Of a stretch of DNA of 64,000 bases, positions 1 to 9,930 are shown piece by piece (positions within the stretch are counted from its first letter, which is position 1; the number at the start of each line of letters is the position of its first letter). The stretch covers positions 50,587,581 to 50,651,580 of the forward strand of contig NC_087066.1 of assembly GCF_963678635.1 (NCBI RefSeq), read 5' to 3'. A program made the position numbers and the translations under genes. This DNA is from Symsagittifera roscoffensis. Its lineage: Eukaryota > Xenacoelomorpha > Acoela > Convolutidae. Under the pieces are notes generated by a model. It saw only the letters and a program-made list of their open reading frames with translations. It did no database searches and was not told the DNA's origin.

Positions 1-280
1 TCTATAAAGTGCAGTAATAAAAAATAGAAATAAGCCTCGAATTAGTAAACATTCGGCTACCTCTGAGATTCGAACATGCGACCAGTCGCACTCAGCCACA
101 GAAGCTTAACAGGCACCAACAACTAGCCACAAATAAATCAGAGAAAAATGCTATGCAATTTCTAATGCTACAATGAAATTTCCAAATAAGTGAACAATTT
201 CAACGAAGACTTTTATTTGGGAGTTAGGTTACAAAAAGAAGGTTCAAAATAGTACTCTTAGCTGATTGCAAGTGTAAAGC
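1..280 (-). repeat. Family S element with tRNA-like core (copy S1a, cut by window edge)
   Basis: Matches the copies at 4416, 26588, 32188 and 37351 along its length: the 'ctctataaagtgc' start, the 'aagcctcgaattag' box, an inverted box B (gattcgaac, about 69-77), an inverted box A (cactcagccac), then 'gaac..cttttatttg..gagttaggtta'. Read on the minus strand the core looks like the D arm, anticodon region and T arm of a tRNA. The outer end seen in other copies is missing because the window starts inside the element. Confidence 0.7.
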
Positions 281-958
281 GGAGTGATGGTGAAGCATGG
301 CATTCGAGACGTCCATGGTGCTCGCAGCTTGCGGTGGAGGCAAAATTTCCCAGCCCAGAAAAACAACCAAAAAAATAGCGCTGTTCTTTATTAGCAGCAC
401 AGCAAACAGCTCTCCGTAAAGGTCTAAACAGCTAGTACGACATTTTGCTCCTTCCCATAGTGGATAGGTAGCCCTAATTTGAAATGATATTTTGCCTGCT
501 TTTCATGGATATGAAGTATTTAATTCAAAGATAAACGATGTTAATATTTTTTAGTTAACGGCTCTTTTCCAGTTTCCCACCCCCCTTGTAAAATTACAAA
601 ATAAATCTGTTCATAAATTGTTCACACGGCATTTTGCATGCGAGAACTGTTGTAAAAGTTTGTTCACCTGTTCACAATGACACGTTTTGATGCAGTTTTT
701 AACTTGAAAAGCCATTTTAAAAACAATTTTATATATTAAATTTCAGGAAAAATGAAGGAGGCGGGCATGGGACTGGAAAAGAGCATAGTTAACCAGCCAG
801 AGGTCTAATTCAAAAATTTACTATTTAAAGTTAACTAAGCGATGGCTATCTCAGAAAAGCTCACCCTGTAAATTGCAGCGCATGTGCGTTTTGAACCCGC
901 AATCAGAAGATTGCTGGGCACTATCACTACCGATGCGCCAAAATTGTTAACTTCTCAC
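281..958. other. Intron of the exchanger gene running off the left edge; one weak tRNA-like fragment
   Basis: No coding exon is seen. The minus strand at about 872-942 has a box-B-like GGGTTCAAAAC and a GCAAT/ATTGC stem around a six-base loop, so it may be another decayed tRNA-derived sequence. The next exon of the exchanger must lie left of position 1. Confidence 0.4.
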
Positions 959-1140
959 CTAGAAGGGAGGCCATGCAGTCGGGAATGGATGTGCCTCCGG
1001 CGAGGAACGTGACTCCCATCACTGTGTCCGGGACCTGGAGGGCATCGCCCACAATGGCTGTCATCCACACCATCAGGTAAGACAGCACACTGATCCACAG
1101 AATAGAATTGATGAAGGACACTGCGAACCAACGCTTCCAC
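959..1140 (-). CDS. SLC24A: NCKX exon 6: first half of alpha-2 repeat
   Basis: Acceptor TTTTTTTCTGGTAG at 1141 and donor GTGAG at 954-958. The exon enters completing an AGG codon and leaves after one base (G), which suits a valine as in the family's ASLIVARQG. It encodes WKRWFAVSF, a membrane helix, MVWMTAIVGD and GGTSIPDCMASLL. The acidic D of SIPD is intact. Confidence 0.92.
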
Positions 1141-4100
1141 CTACCAGAAAAAAATAAAGGATAAAGCGGTGGTATGATTACCATTCCAACAAGCCAAAAA
1201 TTAATATTGTTATGTAACGTAACAACAGAGTGTCACTGTTGTTATGCAATTGTTACGTAGTTCCGATGCAAGTTCGGCTTCAATGTATGGCGGTTCGTAG
1301 ATTTGGCGGTTTATTGATCATACGCCGATAAAGCATAGATGCTGTGAACAAGAACATAACCAACAAAAAGATGGAATAGGTCAATGAACGCAAGTAAACA
1401 GAAAAAAAACGGACTTATTTTTAATTTAAAAAACCTCAACTTTCGAATTTCACATTAAAAAGATGGCCTTACAGCTCTTCGAATTTCTGGAAGAATTTAT
1501 GATTAATTTTCGATAAAATTAGCGCAATTTGAGAAAATAGGATCAATAAGTAAAATTTTCATTTCGCTGAAAAATCTATAACTAAATTCCACCTACGAAA
1601 TTAGAAGTCGATCACGTTTTTGGTGTCCTTTGCTGTTCGATAGTTGAATGTGCCTTCATTTATCAAAAGAAATGAAATGAACTTAAAACCAAAACAGAAG
1701 TCAAACCGCGAAAGAGTAATTTTGAGCCTGAACAAATTTTAAAGACTTTTCCCGAAAACGAAAAAAATAGCGACCTATATAAGAGTCTAAAATTCTATTA
1801 TCATTCATCGTATTTGAAAAAGGGGAAATTAACTAATTCAGGCCTGGAAACGGACTGTGAAGTTCGACGGCGTTCTCGCGAATAGATTTAATTTGGTTTG
1901 TAGTTGTTAATTTTGCAATCAATGATGTGGGGTCCAATTTGCAAACAAATCATTATTGTCATTAGTTATCAAAAACTGAGGCTAGAACTATGCTAGGAGT
2001 TGAAATACGTAAACATGCCTACAGGAACTACCTTTCTTCTCTGCAGTCTGGCACTGTGAGGAAGAAGGCCAAATTGATGGGCAGCAACAGGATCCACTTT
2101 GCCACTCCCAGAAACCCACTCGGCACATCACACAGACCCTCCTGATCCGAAGAGTCCCCTCCTTCACCACCCGCCGCCACTCCCCCCTGCTGCCCGTTCT
2201 AAATGTCAATTAAAAGTCTGCAAATTATTCCCATTATCCAATTAAAAGTCGCATATTTCAACACAAGGCTAAAATAGCACACGTCTGATAAAAACTCCTG
2301 GAAGATGAAATGCCAAATGAGAAAAGCCCGGAAGCCAAATAATTGCAAATTTCAAGGAAAAAAATTGAAACATAACAAGAAATTGAACGAAGACCAGAAA
2401 CTGGATGACTAGAAACTGAAAGCAAAGGAAATAAAATTATCGCATTGAAAAAAAAATTATTTTTTAGGCGTTTTTAAGGCTTTAAATGTCAGAAAGGCTT
2501 TAAGCATGAAAAACTGTGAACATTTTTAAGACGGGGACTGTGCCGTAAGATCTCACGCACGTTTCGGTAAAAAATAATTCAATTTTTGCTTCACTTCAAT
2601 TTGGATGGACTATCGTACCTGTTCATTGGTCGTGTCTTTGGTGATCTCGTCCTCCGGACGTTTCTCCAGATGGATCTGGTAATTGTTCACTTGTGTCTGC
2701 TGACATCCAGCAACCACTGCCAACTTATCAATAGTCGAATCCGTGACCAGAGTGATCTGAGCTTCGCGTCTTCGAGCCGCGATTATAATTCTCGCAGCCG
2801 CCCTCATACGACAAGCTGGTTTGAAGTTCTTACTCAGCATGACTCGTAACGACGCATCAGCAAAGTCTCGTGGCTGGAAAATTTCTTTGTCGTTGGTCGA
2901 AATAACATACGGCTGCGACACCGCATACTTTGCCATTGGAGATCCGTAGTCTGAAGTCTTCAGTGCAATTCCTCTCACTGGCGACTCGGCGGCAGTTTTA
3001 TTGACTGGGTTTTTGAAGCGTTTGTTGATTGCCGCCTGAATGTAGCGGTTGAAGGTCATGAGTAGAATGTAGAAGACGTAAAGGACCACTAACACAACTG
3101 ACTCGTACCAAATGATCTATTCAAAAACGGAACATAGACAAACTAAATCAAACACAGAGGCAAAATTGAGCTTCGCACCACTTCCGATACAAAATAAAAA
3201 CAGCACTTCAATTAAGCAGACAGAAAAAGAAAGCCACTAAGTCCAAAAAATAGAAAAACGCAACTTAAAAAACTCGAAATGTTGCCTGGAATCATGTTTT
3301 ATTTGCGGAAAACACGTCCAGAAACACAGTAGTCGGCAATTAATGAAAATTCAAAAAAAACTATTGAGCTGCAACTGAGCCGACGAAACTAAAATAATTT
3401 CCCGTAGAACCTAAGAAATTTTTGTGGTCATTGAAAAACCTTGAGCTATAAACTCTATTCTAACAAATTTGCGCGATCCTGAAACAAGCATAAAATTTAT
3501 GCTTCCTTTGAAATGACCCCAAATTAGGTCACTAAGCCGATAAAATATAAGATGAAATCATTTAAGCCCAATTAAGTTTGAAAATTACGTACAAAAAATT
3601 AATCCTATGATGCAGCAACTAAGCCGTCAAAACATAAGCAGACGAACTATAGGCCGACAATTTTGTAAAAAGAGTATTTCTAGTTTGAAAAAAAAAAACA
3701 GTTCCTAGTCAGATTCGAACCAACGACTTTTACCGTCCCCGGTCTATTTTTCGCCTCCAGGCTAAGTGCCGGCCACGCATAGAAGTTTGAATTCATTATG
3801 AACCAGGACGCAAGTGATTCTGTTAGACAAGTTGTTAACCAGAAAAAAGTCTATACTCCGGTTTGATAAGGCTCGCTAACTACGAGCGTAATCATCTTAA
3901 ATTAAACATTTCTTCGGCAAAAACCTTAATCATTCATGAAAAAAAAGTTCATGCTAAACTCTTGAGCCAAGCACCGAAGCGGACAGCCTAAAAAGTAAAA
4001 CAATTACTTACGGATAGACTGCCATCAAAACATTACAAATCGATATAAAAACTCACAGCTACAATTACACGTTTCATATAATATTTCATTTTTTTAGATT

Positions 4101-7100
4101 TCGCAATTCGTAACAGCAGAAACTAATAAAAACAAGCAACGCGATTATTAGCTTTTCCAAATTCCACAGAATTGAACCAAAAAATTCAAGGCGAATACCA
4201 TCATTCAAAATTGTTCGAAAGCTTCCCAACATTCTTAAAACATTTGAAGGTGGTCTCAACGTTTAATTTAACCTTGATTTCAAATGGTGGAGCAAAGATT
4301 AGTTTATTATTACTTCAATTCTTCAAACAGCGAGCAATCTGAATTTAGGAGAAATTTTGTTTTCGGGCGTTTTTTAATTTTTTTGTGTTCCACGCAAAAT
4401 CAGGAGTCAGAAATAACACAGAGCAAAAGTTTCGCTTCGCAAATACTAGCGAAAACATGGCAAAAAGGAGCTCTATAAAGTGCAATTAGAAAATGTAGAA
4501 ATAAGCCTCGACTTAGTTTAAAAAAATTGGCTATGTCTGTGATTCGATTTACAACCTAGAGATTATGAGCCTCGCATATTAACCACTCAGACACGGACGC
4601 TTAATAAATAACAAAAACTAGCCATAAATAAAGTAGAGAACATGCTATGCAATTTCCAATGCTACAGTGAAATTTCCAATTGAGTGAACACTTTCAATGA
4701 ACACTTTTATTTGCGAGTTAGGTTAGAAAAAAGAATCTTCGTAATAGCACACTAAGCTGATCACTAGTGCAATAATCGGAATTGATCAAAAGGAATATCT
4801 TATCTTATTGAAGCCCCTCCAGTCGTGATTCGAACAACATTATTTTTTTTTGAAAGACCGGTTGAGAAAAATCGGTTTAAATTCTTAAGGCGAGCACACA
4901 GGCTTACAGTAGCGATTCATGCTAAACTTAAGCCGTGAAAAATAATTTTACTTGAGTAAAAATAGTTATTGGGAGTTTTTTTAGCGCCATTTTGGGAATA
5001 AAAAATTCAAAAAAATTAGAAAAAATATTTTAGTTTTTTGTACTTCTAATAGGACTGTCTTCCTATAGGCCTATATTATTAAGACTGTCGACTATGCCGA
5101 AGTTTTTTTTCTTTCAGCTCTTTTTTTTACACCACGCCAAAAAAACGACACCAATTGGAAAAAAAAACGTTTTTTTTTTGGTATTTTTTTAAAAACTATG
5201 GCCGGAACATTCTGTGGTACTTGAACAGTAACCGGCTATCCTTGTTATTTTAAAATCGGTTGAAAATACTAAAAACTGAACATGATTCAATTGACTTCAG
5301 AGTGGAGTGGCATTACCTGTTCGTCGAATGTGACCAGGATGAGAGCGATGACAGACAGGAGGTAGTAGGAGGAGTCCCGACAGAGGGGCCACCACGTGAG
5401 CTGGATGACCTTGCCAGCAAACAGAGCACAAATGCCGATGATGCAGAGGATGTTGAACACTGCAGAGCCCACTATAGTGCCTACACCCACGTCATTCTGC
5501 GCCACAAACACACCTGTGGCAAAACAAAATTATATCGATGACAACAATGACACATAAGAGTTGCCAGATGCCGTGCAAGTCGCACAGAAAGTTCCGAAAA
5601 AAAGTTTCTTTTTTGTATGCAATTTATCTGGGTAGCAGGAATGGATTCAAATTGAGTCGCATCATTTTTTTAATTGATAAAATTGTTCAATGTCAGCTGG
5701 CAGTTTTAAAAGTGACCGGATTGATTTAGAGTGGGACCATCAACACTGCTGTTAAATGGAGAGAAAACCGGAAACACCATCCAGTTTTCTCAACATAAAA
5801 GAACTTTCGTAAAATATCTATTCTGAATCCGTATCGCGAAAAGGCGTAAAATAAAACCACTCTCGATTCCTAACCCGCACTTTATGAGATTTTTCAAACA
5901 CCTGATTGGTGGCCTTGACTTCATAACAAAAATCAATTTGATGTAGCTTAACCAAATGTAGCTGAAGAATGAGCTTTTTGCGTTAGTCGCTCGCTTTAAT
6001 TTAAACTAAAATCAAAAAGATAATTTCAATTTTTCTCGATTTGGAAACATTTTAGAAACTTCAAAAAATCGACCGACTGAAGACTGAAAGGGTTTTAATA
6101 TGATATTTCACTCGACCCATTCATGCGATAGTTTGTGACAACTGATTTTAAGAGAAAAAATGTATTGAAAAACTCATCCCCTCTTTCAATGGTCGGAACA
6201 ATTACACATTTCAAACAAAATGAAAAACAGCGCTGCACCAACTTTGATACAAAAATGACAAATCAACTGATCGAGTGGAAAACCACAGCAGTGACCGTGT
6301 TGTTTTCGTTCACAAGAGAAAACCAGCAAATACAGGTATCGTAGCAGACTCATTAGCCAAAAAGCGTTTTAATATACAAACCAGTAGCGTTGTGAATTTT
6401 TTTCTTTTCAAAATATTAGGCATTTTACTTTATTTTTGTTATTAATTTTACTAGTTAATAACCTAGTATTCCCAAGTTCTGTTTTTTGCTTCTATAATTT
6501 GCTGTACCTATACGCTTCTATAAGCCCGCTATATGTTGAGCAAAAATATTTCGAATTAAATGATTTTTCAACTAAAAATAGAACAACAGCGGTGCCAATC
6601 ATTACTCAAGCATCCATTTTAAAACGGAATGCTTGATTGGCGCTTAGCGTCTGCTTTTGCTCAAATTTTACTTCAAAAAATAGCAAAATGAAAAAAATTT
6701 TGCTCAACACTGATTGAACTGTGGAAATTTATAATGGATTGCTTGAGTGATGATTAGAGTCAACTGTTGCTTAATTTTTAGTTCAAACAATTTCAAAATA
6801 TTTTTGCTCAACATTGATTGAACTTTGGGAATTTAAAAGGGATTGATTGAAAGATGATTAGCGCTTGATGTTGCGCTGTTTTTTTTTAAATCTAAAAATG
6901 AAGCAACATCAAGCGCTTATCATCAATCAAGCAATCCATTTTAAATTCCCAGAAAAAAAAACAGTTGATTAAAAAGAAACACTTTTTATTGTCAAAGCTT
7001 TCATTTGATATTTTATTCGACACTACTAAAAAAAACAAGGAGTATCCCGGGCCTGGAAGTTCTAGAAAGTTCTAGACGTTTTTTAGATTCCCTAACAAGC

Positions 7101-9930
7101 AAGTCCGATTTCTTACAATTTTGCGACAAAGTTGGTTTCGGTGAACAAGTCCAAATCCTAATTACGAGTCATTTGCACTCACAAGTTAAATTCAAAAAAG
7201 AGATAATTTTTAGCGTCGGATAACATCATATTCGAAAGGAACCGTGGTATTTATTCCTTCCCATCCACATGCAAAGTGCATACTTGATTAATTGAATCAT
7301 GCGCCACTTAATACATGCGCCGTTAACTTCATAGACAATTCGCAGCAAATTATAGAACAGATAACAAAAGCTTAAGAAATATTGGGCTATCAACTGAGCA
7401 AAAAAAAGCAAAAAAAAAATCTGCTTCATAAAAAATTATCCAAAAACGGCAGATAATGAGGGGGAAATCAAGCCGAAAAATTTTACATCGATTTATGAAC
7501 AATAATATTTTTGAAGACGAGAATTCGTTCCATGGAGAACTGATCAGTACATTTAGTGTATTACGAATTTTCTAATGGGCAAAATTTAGCCGCCTGCTGC
7601 AATTTTTTAGCTGATGTGAGTCAGCTAGGATATCACAGCAGACTGCTAGTTTTTGCCATTAGGAAATTCGTAAAACACTTATTTAACCAAATCAATTCCT
7701 TCTGAAACGAATTCTCGTCTTCAAAACTAGCATTGAAGCCAGTTTTTTACATTTTTAATCTCTGGCTTTTAAGGGTAATTGTTCCGATCATTTGAAAAAT
7801 GGGGAGGAACTTTGTATTCAAGAGTGTGTTCGTTTTTTGTTTTCCACGCAAAAGCAACCGTAGGAGAGAGCAGAGTGATATGCCATTCAGTCGAGATTCG
7901 AACGACATTAAAAAGTTTCATAAAACTTTCCCCGTGTCGAGAAAAACTGGTTTGCAATTTTTGATTTTTCGTCTAATTTCGAGTGAGCGAGCAGGCTTAC
8001 AACAGTTTATTTTAATAGCTTGAAAGCTTACAATAGCTTAATTTAAGCGGTAAAAGCTTGTTTTTACTCGAATAAAGTAAGTATTTTTGAGTAGGTGAGC
8101 GCCTTTTTGGAAACTAAAAATGTTGAAACTTAAACTAAAAAAAAAAATTTTAATTATTTTTTTAAACAAAAATTGTTTTCCAAGTTGCTTATTTTGCTAT
8201 GACTGTCGAATATGCCTAAGCTCTAGTTTTTCATTCAGATCTTTGTTTTTCAGACCACGCAGAAAAACACAGACTATAATTTGAAAAAAAAAAACTTTTT
8301 TGTTGTAATTTTTTAAGACTATGGTCGGAACATTCTGAGCTACTTGCACAGTAATAGGCTATCCTTGTTTTTCATGTATTTAGCATTAAACATACCAATG
8401 AGGGAAGTGAAGAACTCGGGGGCGGAGCTTCCGGCACTCATGAAAGTAGCACCTGCCACGTCTTCACTCATGTGGCACTTCTCACACAGAATCTCCAAGG
8501 AGGGCACGAAGAAATCATCACACACAATGGCCAGAGCCAAGAACATGTAGAGTGCTATGAGTATGTGCAAAACGAACGCCCCATTGTGAATGTCTCGCTG
8601 CGAGATGGGTCCCTGGGGGAACTCGTCCACTGCTCTCGGAATGCACTCCTCCTCGGCCACGACTGTCGTGACGTCATTGCTCGAGTTTGAACTCAACTGC
8701 TCAGCGGAATGGCTCTAAACAACCACACGAAGCTCTTTAATAATTTGCTACGTATTTCTGATTTCAAGCCAAAACTTTTCAATTTTAAAAAGAAAAAAGT
8801 TGAAAATTTATTATTAGAGGAGCTTTGAGTGCAATTATGTGGTTTCGAATCCACGAGATTTTAATGCAAGCGCTTCAAATGAAAAAATAAATATTGTTGT
8901 TCGATTGCTGTAGGCATATGGGAACATTTGAGATCATTTAAGCTATTTTTTTCAAGATATTTTACAAGCTAGCAACAAAATTTAATTGCCCACCGATGAA
9001 TTTTTATTTGGAGTTTTTGACCAGTCGTAAATAAAACATTTTGACTCCCTTAACTTTAATTTTAAAGTTATATAGTCAGAAAAAAAACACAAACAAGCTT
9101 CTATTCTTTCAAAGCTTCATGGATTTGATGGATTTTTCTACATGGTAACTAAAATCAGGGAGTAAATAAATCAGCCGAAGTATAAGCCAACCGAAATTAC
9201 GCGGAGTATATATGCCAGCCGAAACGTTACGTCATATCAATGAAATTTGCATAATTTTCCAAACTGTTGCATAATTGTTACATGACTATTATATAACACT
9301 TCCGTATTTTCGGCTGGTTGATACCTCGGCTGGTTTATATACCATACAAAATCAGCTTTGTTACATCGCAATTACAGCACCATAGTAAATTTTGAATCAT
9401 CTAAATTGTTCTATAGCTGGTTTGCGAAAAAAAAACTTTGAAAACGGTTTTTTTCCCATCAAAAAATTCAAATCGGCTTTTTGTTTAATTAAATTTAAGT
9501 TACATTTTAGTTTTTTTTAAATGTCATTGTCAAGTTAAAGGCGTCAAGTGCACAAGAACTCTACCTGATTCATAAATTCATTTCGATCCGTCGAATCTGC
9601 TCTTCTAGCTCTTTCAGAGCCAAAATGTAAGAATGCAGACCCTCTGTCTTGGCTTCGAATGAAGTCTCCGTCAGCCGAAGTGTGAATACCAAATTGGGAC
9701 GCAAACTCGTTTGACATTGAGATCCATTTCAGAGGAAGTACAACACATACAATTAAAAACGCGAAAGAAAAGTAAACTGAAAAAATAATTTTTCGCTTGA
9801 TTGCTCTTTTACGTTTGAGGAACTGGAATGTATTGTTTTTGGATGTCATTTTGGAATATGTGGACGTTTCTGAGTCCATAAATGCGGAGTTCTCGCTGCT
9901 TTCAATATCTCTCGCTCTTGAATAAGCCAT
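959..9930 (-). CDS. SLC24A: K+-dependent Na+/Ca2+ exchanger, NCKX3/4-like (3' end outside window)
   Basis: Six exons on the minus strand: 9565-9930, 8396-8714, 5317-5513, 2619-3116, 2032-2198 and 959-1140. All junctions agree in phase, giving 576 codons plus one base. The family exports Ca2+ together with K+ in exchange for Na+ at the plasma membrane. Seen: an N-terminal hydrophobic segment (about residues 48-70); the alpha-1 repeat with AIVCDDFFVPSLE, SEDVAGATFM and SAPEFFTSLIG (acidic residue E222); GTIVGSAVFNILC; a basic cytosolic loop in the fourth exon; and the start of the alpha-2 repeat with MVWMTAIVGD and GTSIPDCMASLL (D570). The SIPDCMASL form, CDDFFVPSLE and the loop motif ASLRVMLSKNFKPACRM favour NCKX3/NCKX4 over NCKX1/2. 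The residues known to set K+ dependence (the GSN(I/V)FD stretch) lie outside the window. The start is the ATG at 9928-9930, with A at -3 and G at +4. Which vertebrate paralogue it corresponds to is inference. Confidence 0.93.
1141..2031. other. NCKX intron 5 with one family B copy
   Basis: The intron holds family B copy B1 (1352-1815). The remainder is AT-rich with no recognised feature. Confidence 0.6.
1352..1815 (+). repeat. Family B interspersed element, copy B1
   Basis: Shares with eight other copies in the window the left 'aacata..ccaac' start, 'aaacctcaactttcgaatttc', 'gaagtcgatcacgttttt', 'tgctgttcgatagt' and the right-end 'cgacctatataagagtct'. Its right terminus is decayed (no clean GACTCT). 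It lies in the exchanger's fifth intron. Confidence 0.7.
2032..2198 (-). CDS. SLC24A: NCKX exon 5: end of cytosolic loop and next membrane helix
   Basis: Acceptor GACATTTAG before 2198 and donor GTAGTT at 2026-2031. It enters in phase 0 and leaves in phase 2. The loop end is rich in G, E and D (GGEGGDSSDQEG). The helix WILLLPINLAFFLTVPDC matches the family's (W/F)P(I/L)xFxLYxTVP segment just ahead of the alpha-2 region. The exon is read in a frame different from the longest open frame here. Confidence 0.88.
2619..3116 (-). CDS. SLC24A: NCKX exon 4: membrane helix and large cytosolic loop
   Basis: Acceptor TTTTTGAATAG and donor GTACGA; exactly 166 codons, phase 0 at both ends. It opens with IIWYESVVLVVLYVFYILLM, the family's (W)WESL helix, followed by a basic loop. 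Within the loop, DFADASLRVMLSKNF and RMRAAARIIIAARRR match the conserved loop helix of NCKX3/4, which in vertebrates reads AGLRIMITS...MASRMLINERQR. The loop is where regulatory phosphorylation is usually placed; no site was tested here. Confidence 0.92.
3152..3790 (-). repeat. Family S-like element with a different tRNA-like core
   Basis: Starts with the family S end 'acacagaggc..gagcttcgca'. At 3708-3783 the minus strand carries a box-B match (GGTTCGAATC) and a box-A-like TAGCCTGGAGG, with a different anticodon region from copy S1. Poor match elsewhere, so the right limit is uncertain. It lies in NCKX intron 3. Confidence 0.45.
4275..5252 (+). repeat. Family C interspersed element, copy C1, interrupted by S1b
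   Basis: Compared with C2 (7781-8367), the left part (about 4275-4415: 'caaatgg..ggag', 'gtgttccacgcaaaatc') and the right part (4776-5252: 'gattcgaacaacatt', 'gcttacag', 'gactgtcgactatgcc', 'ggccggaacattctg', 'ggctatccttg') belong together. The S1b element sits between them. Confidence 0.7.
4416..4775 (-). repeat. Family S element with tRNA-like core (copy S1b), nested in C1
   Basis: Runs from 'acacagagc' through 'ctctataaagtgcaatt', the tRNA-like core (box B inverse at about 4541, CAT anticodon inverse 'ttatgag', box A inverse 'ccactcag', about 4541-4605) to 'cactagtgc'. It interrupts family C, so it is younger than C1. Confidence 0.75.
5317..5513 (-). CDS. SLC24A: NCKX exon 3: second half of alpha-1 repeat
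   Basis: Acceptor GTTTTGCCACAG and donor GTAATG at 5311-5316. It completes the split glycine of SLIG and leaves in phase 0. It encodes VFVAQNDVGVGTIVGSAVFN, then CALFAGKVIQLTWWPLCRD and SVIALILVTFDEQ. This is the glycine-rich ion-binding half of alpha-1 and the following helices; all family landmarks are present. Confidence 0.94.
6597..6960. repeat. Tandem and fold-back repeat in NCKX intron 2
   Basis: About three related segments carry 'ttgctcaacaytgattgaact..gg.aattta..atgg(g)attg'. The last one is followed by its reverse complement: arms 6827-6874 and 6903-6950, about 48 bases each with a 28-base spacer, including the shared core AGCGCTTGATGTTGC. It would form a long hairpin. Confidence 0.75.
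7508..7727. mobile_element. Near-palindromic fold-back element (MITE-like)
   Basis: Left end 'ttgaagacgagaattcgtt' recurs inverted at the right end ('cgaattctcgtcttcaa'). The similarity continues inward over about 80 bases ('ttacgaatttyctaatgg'), with a central TAGCTGA/TCAGCTA stem. No coding capacity. A clean target duplication is not obvious. Confidence 0.65.
7781..8367 (+). repeat. Family C interspersed element, copy C2 (most complete)
   Basis: About 590 bases with landmarks shared by C1 and by C3 in reverse: 'catttgaaaaatggg', 'ttccacgcaaaa', 'gattcgaacgacatt', 'gaaaaactggttt', 'ggtcggaacattctg', 'ggctatccttg'. It ends 28 bases from the donor of NCKX exon 2. Its class is not recognised. 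Confidence 0.7.
8396..8714 (-). CDS. SLC24A: NCKX exon 2: extracellular N-terminal part and first half of alpha-1 repeat
   Basis: Acceptor GTTGTTTAG at 8715 and donor GTATG at 8391-8395. It enters in phase 0 and leaves after one base. It encodes a Ser/Asn-rich stretch, CIPRAVDEFPQGPISQRD (the family's C-x-P-A-x-x-EFP motif), helix FVLHILIALYMFLALAIVC, DDFFVPSLE, SEDVAGATFM and SAPEFFTSLI. The Cys and EFP motif just before the helix are typical of the NCKX3/4 group. Confidence 0.95.
9161..9347. mobile_element. Short TIR element in NCKX intron 1
   Basis: The left arm 'cagccgaagtataagccaac' and the inverse of the right arm 'cagccgaggtatcaaccagc' match over about 30 bases and continue with 'cgaaawtacg'. 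The core of about 100 bases has no gene. This is typical of a non-autonomous DNA transposon; the superfamily is not determined. Confidence 0.65.
9565..9930 (-). CDS. SLC24A: NCKX exon 1: start codon and N-terminal hydrophobic segment
   Basis: Begins at ATG (ATCATGG context) and ends NEFMNQ before donor GTAGAG at 9559-9564, in phase 0. It encodes a 47-residue basic/Ser-rich head, a hydrophobic segment IIFSVYFSFAFLIVCVVLPL, and a hydrophilic stretch. In this family the first hydrophobic segment often acts as a signal peptide. The frame stays open upstream of the ATG but shows no further ATG before a stop near 10128. Confidence 0.8.

Larger units (their letters stand above)
5514..8395. other. 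NCKX intron 2, rich in palindromic sequence
   Basis: Contains a fold-back at 6597-6960, a near-palindromic element at 7508-7727 and family C copy C2 (7781-8367). The stretch 5514-6596 shows no recognisable gene or repeat; its short open frames have no family signature. Confidence 0.5.
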
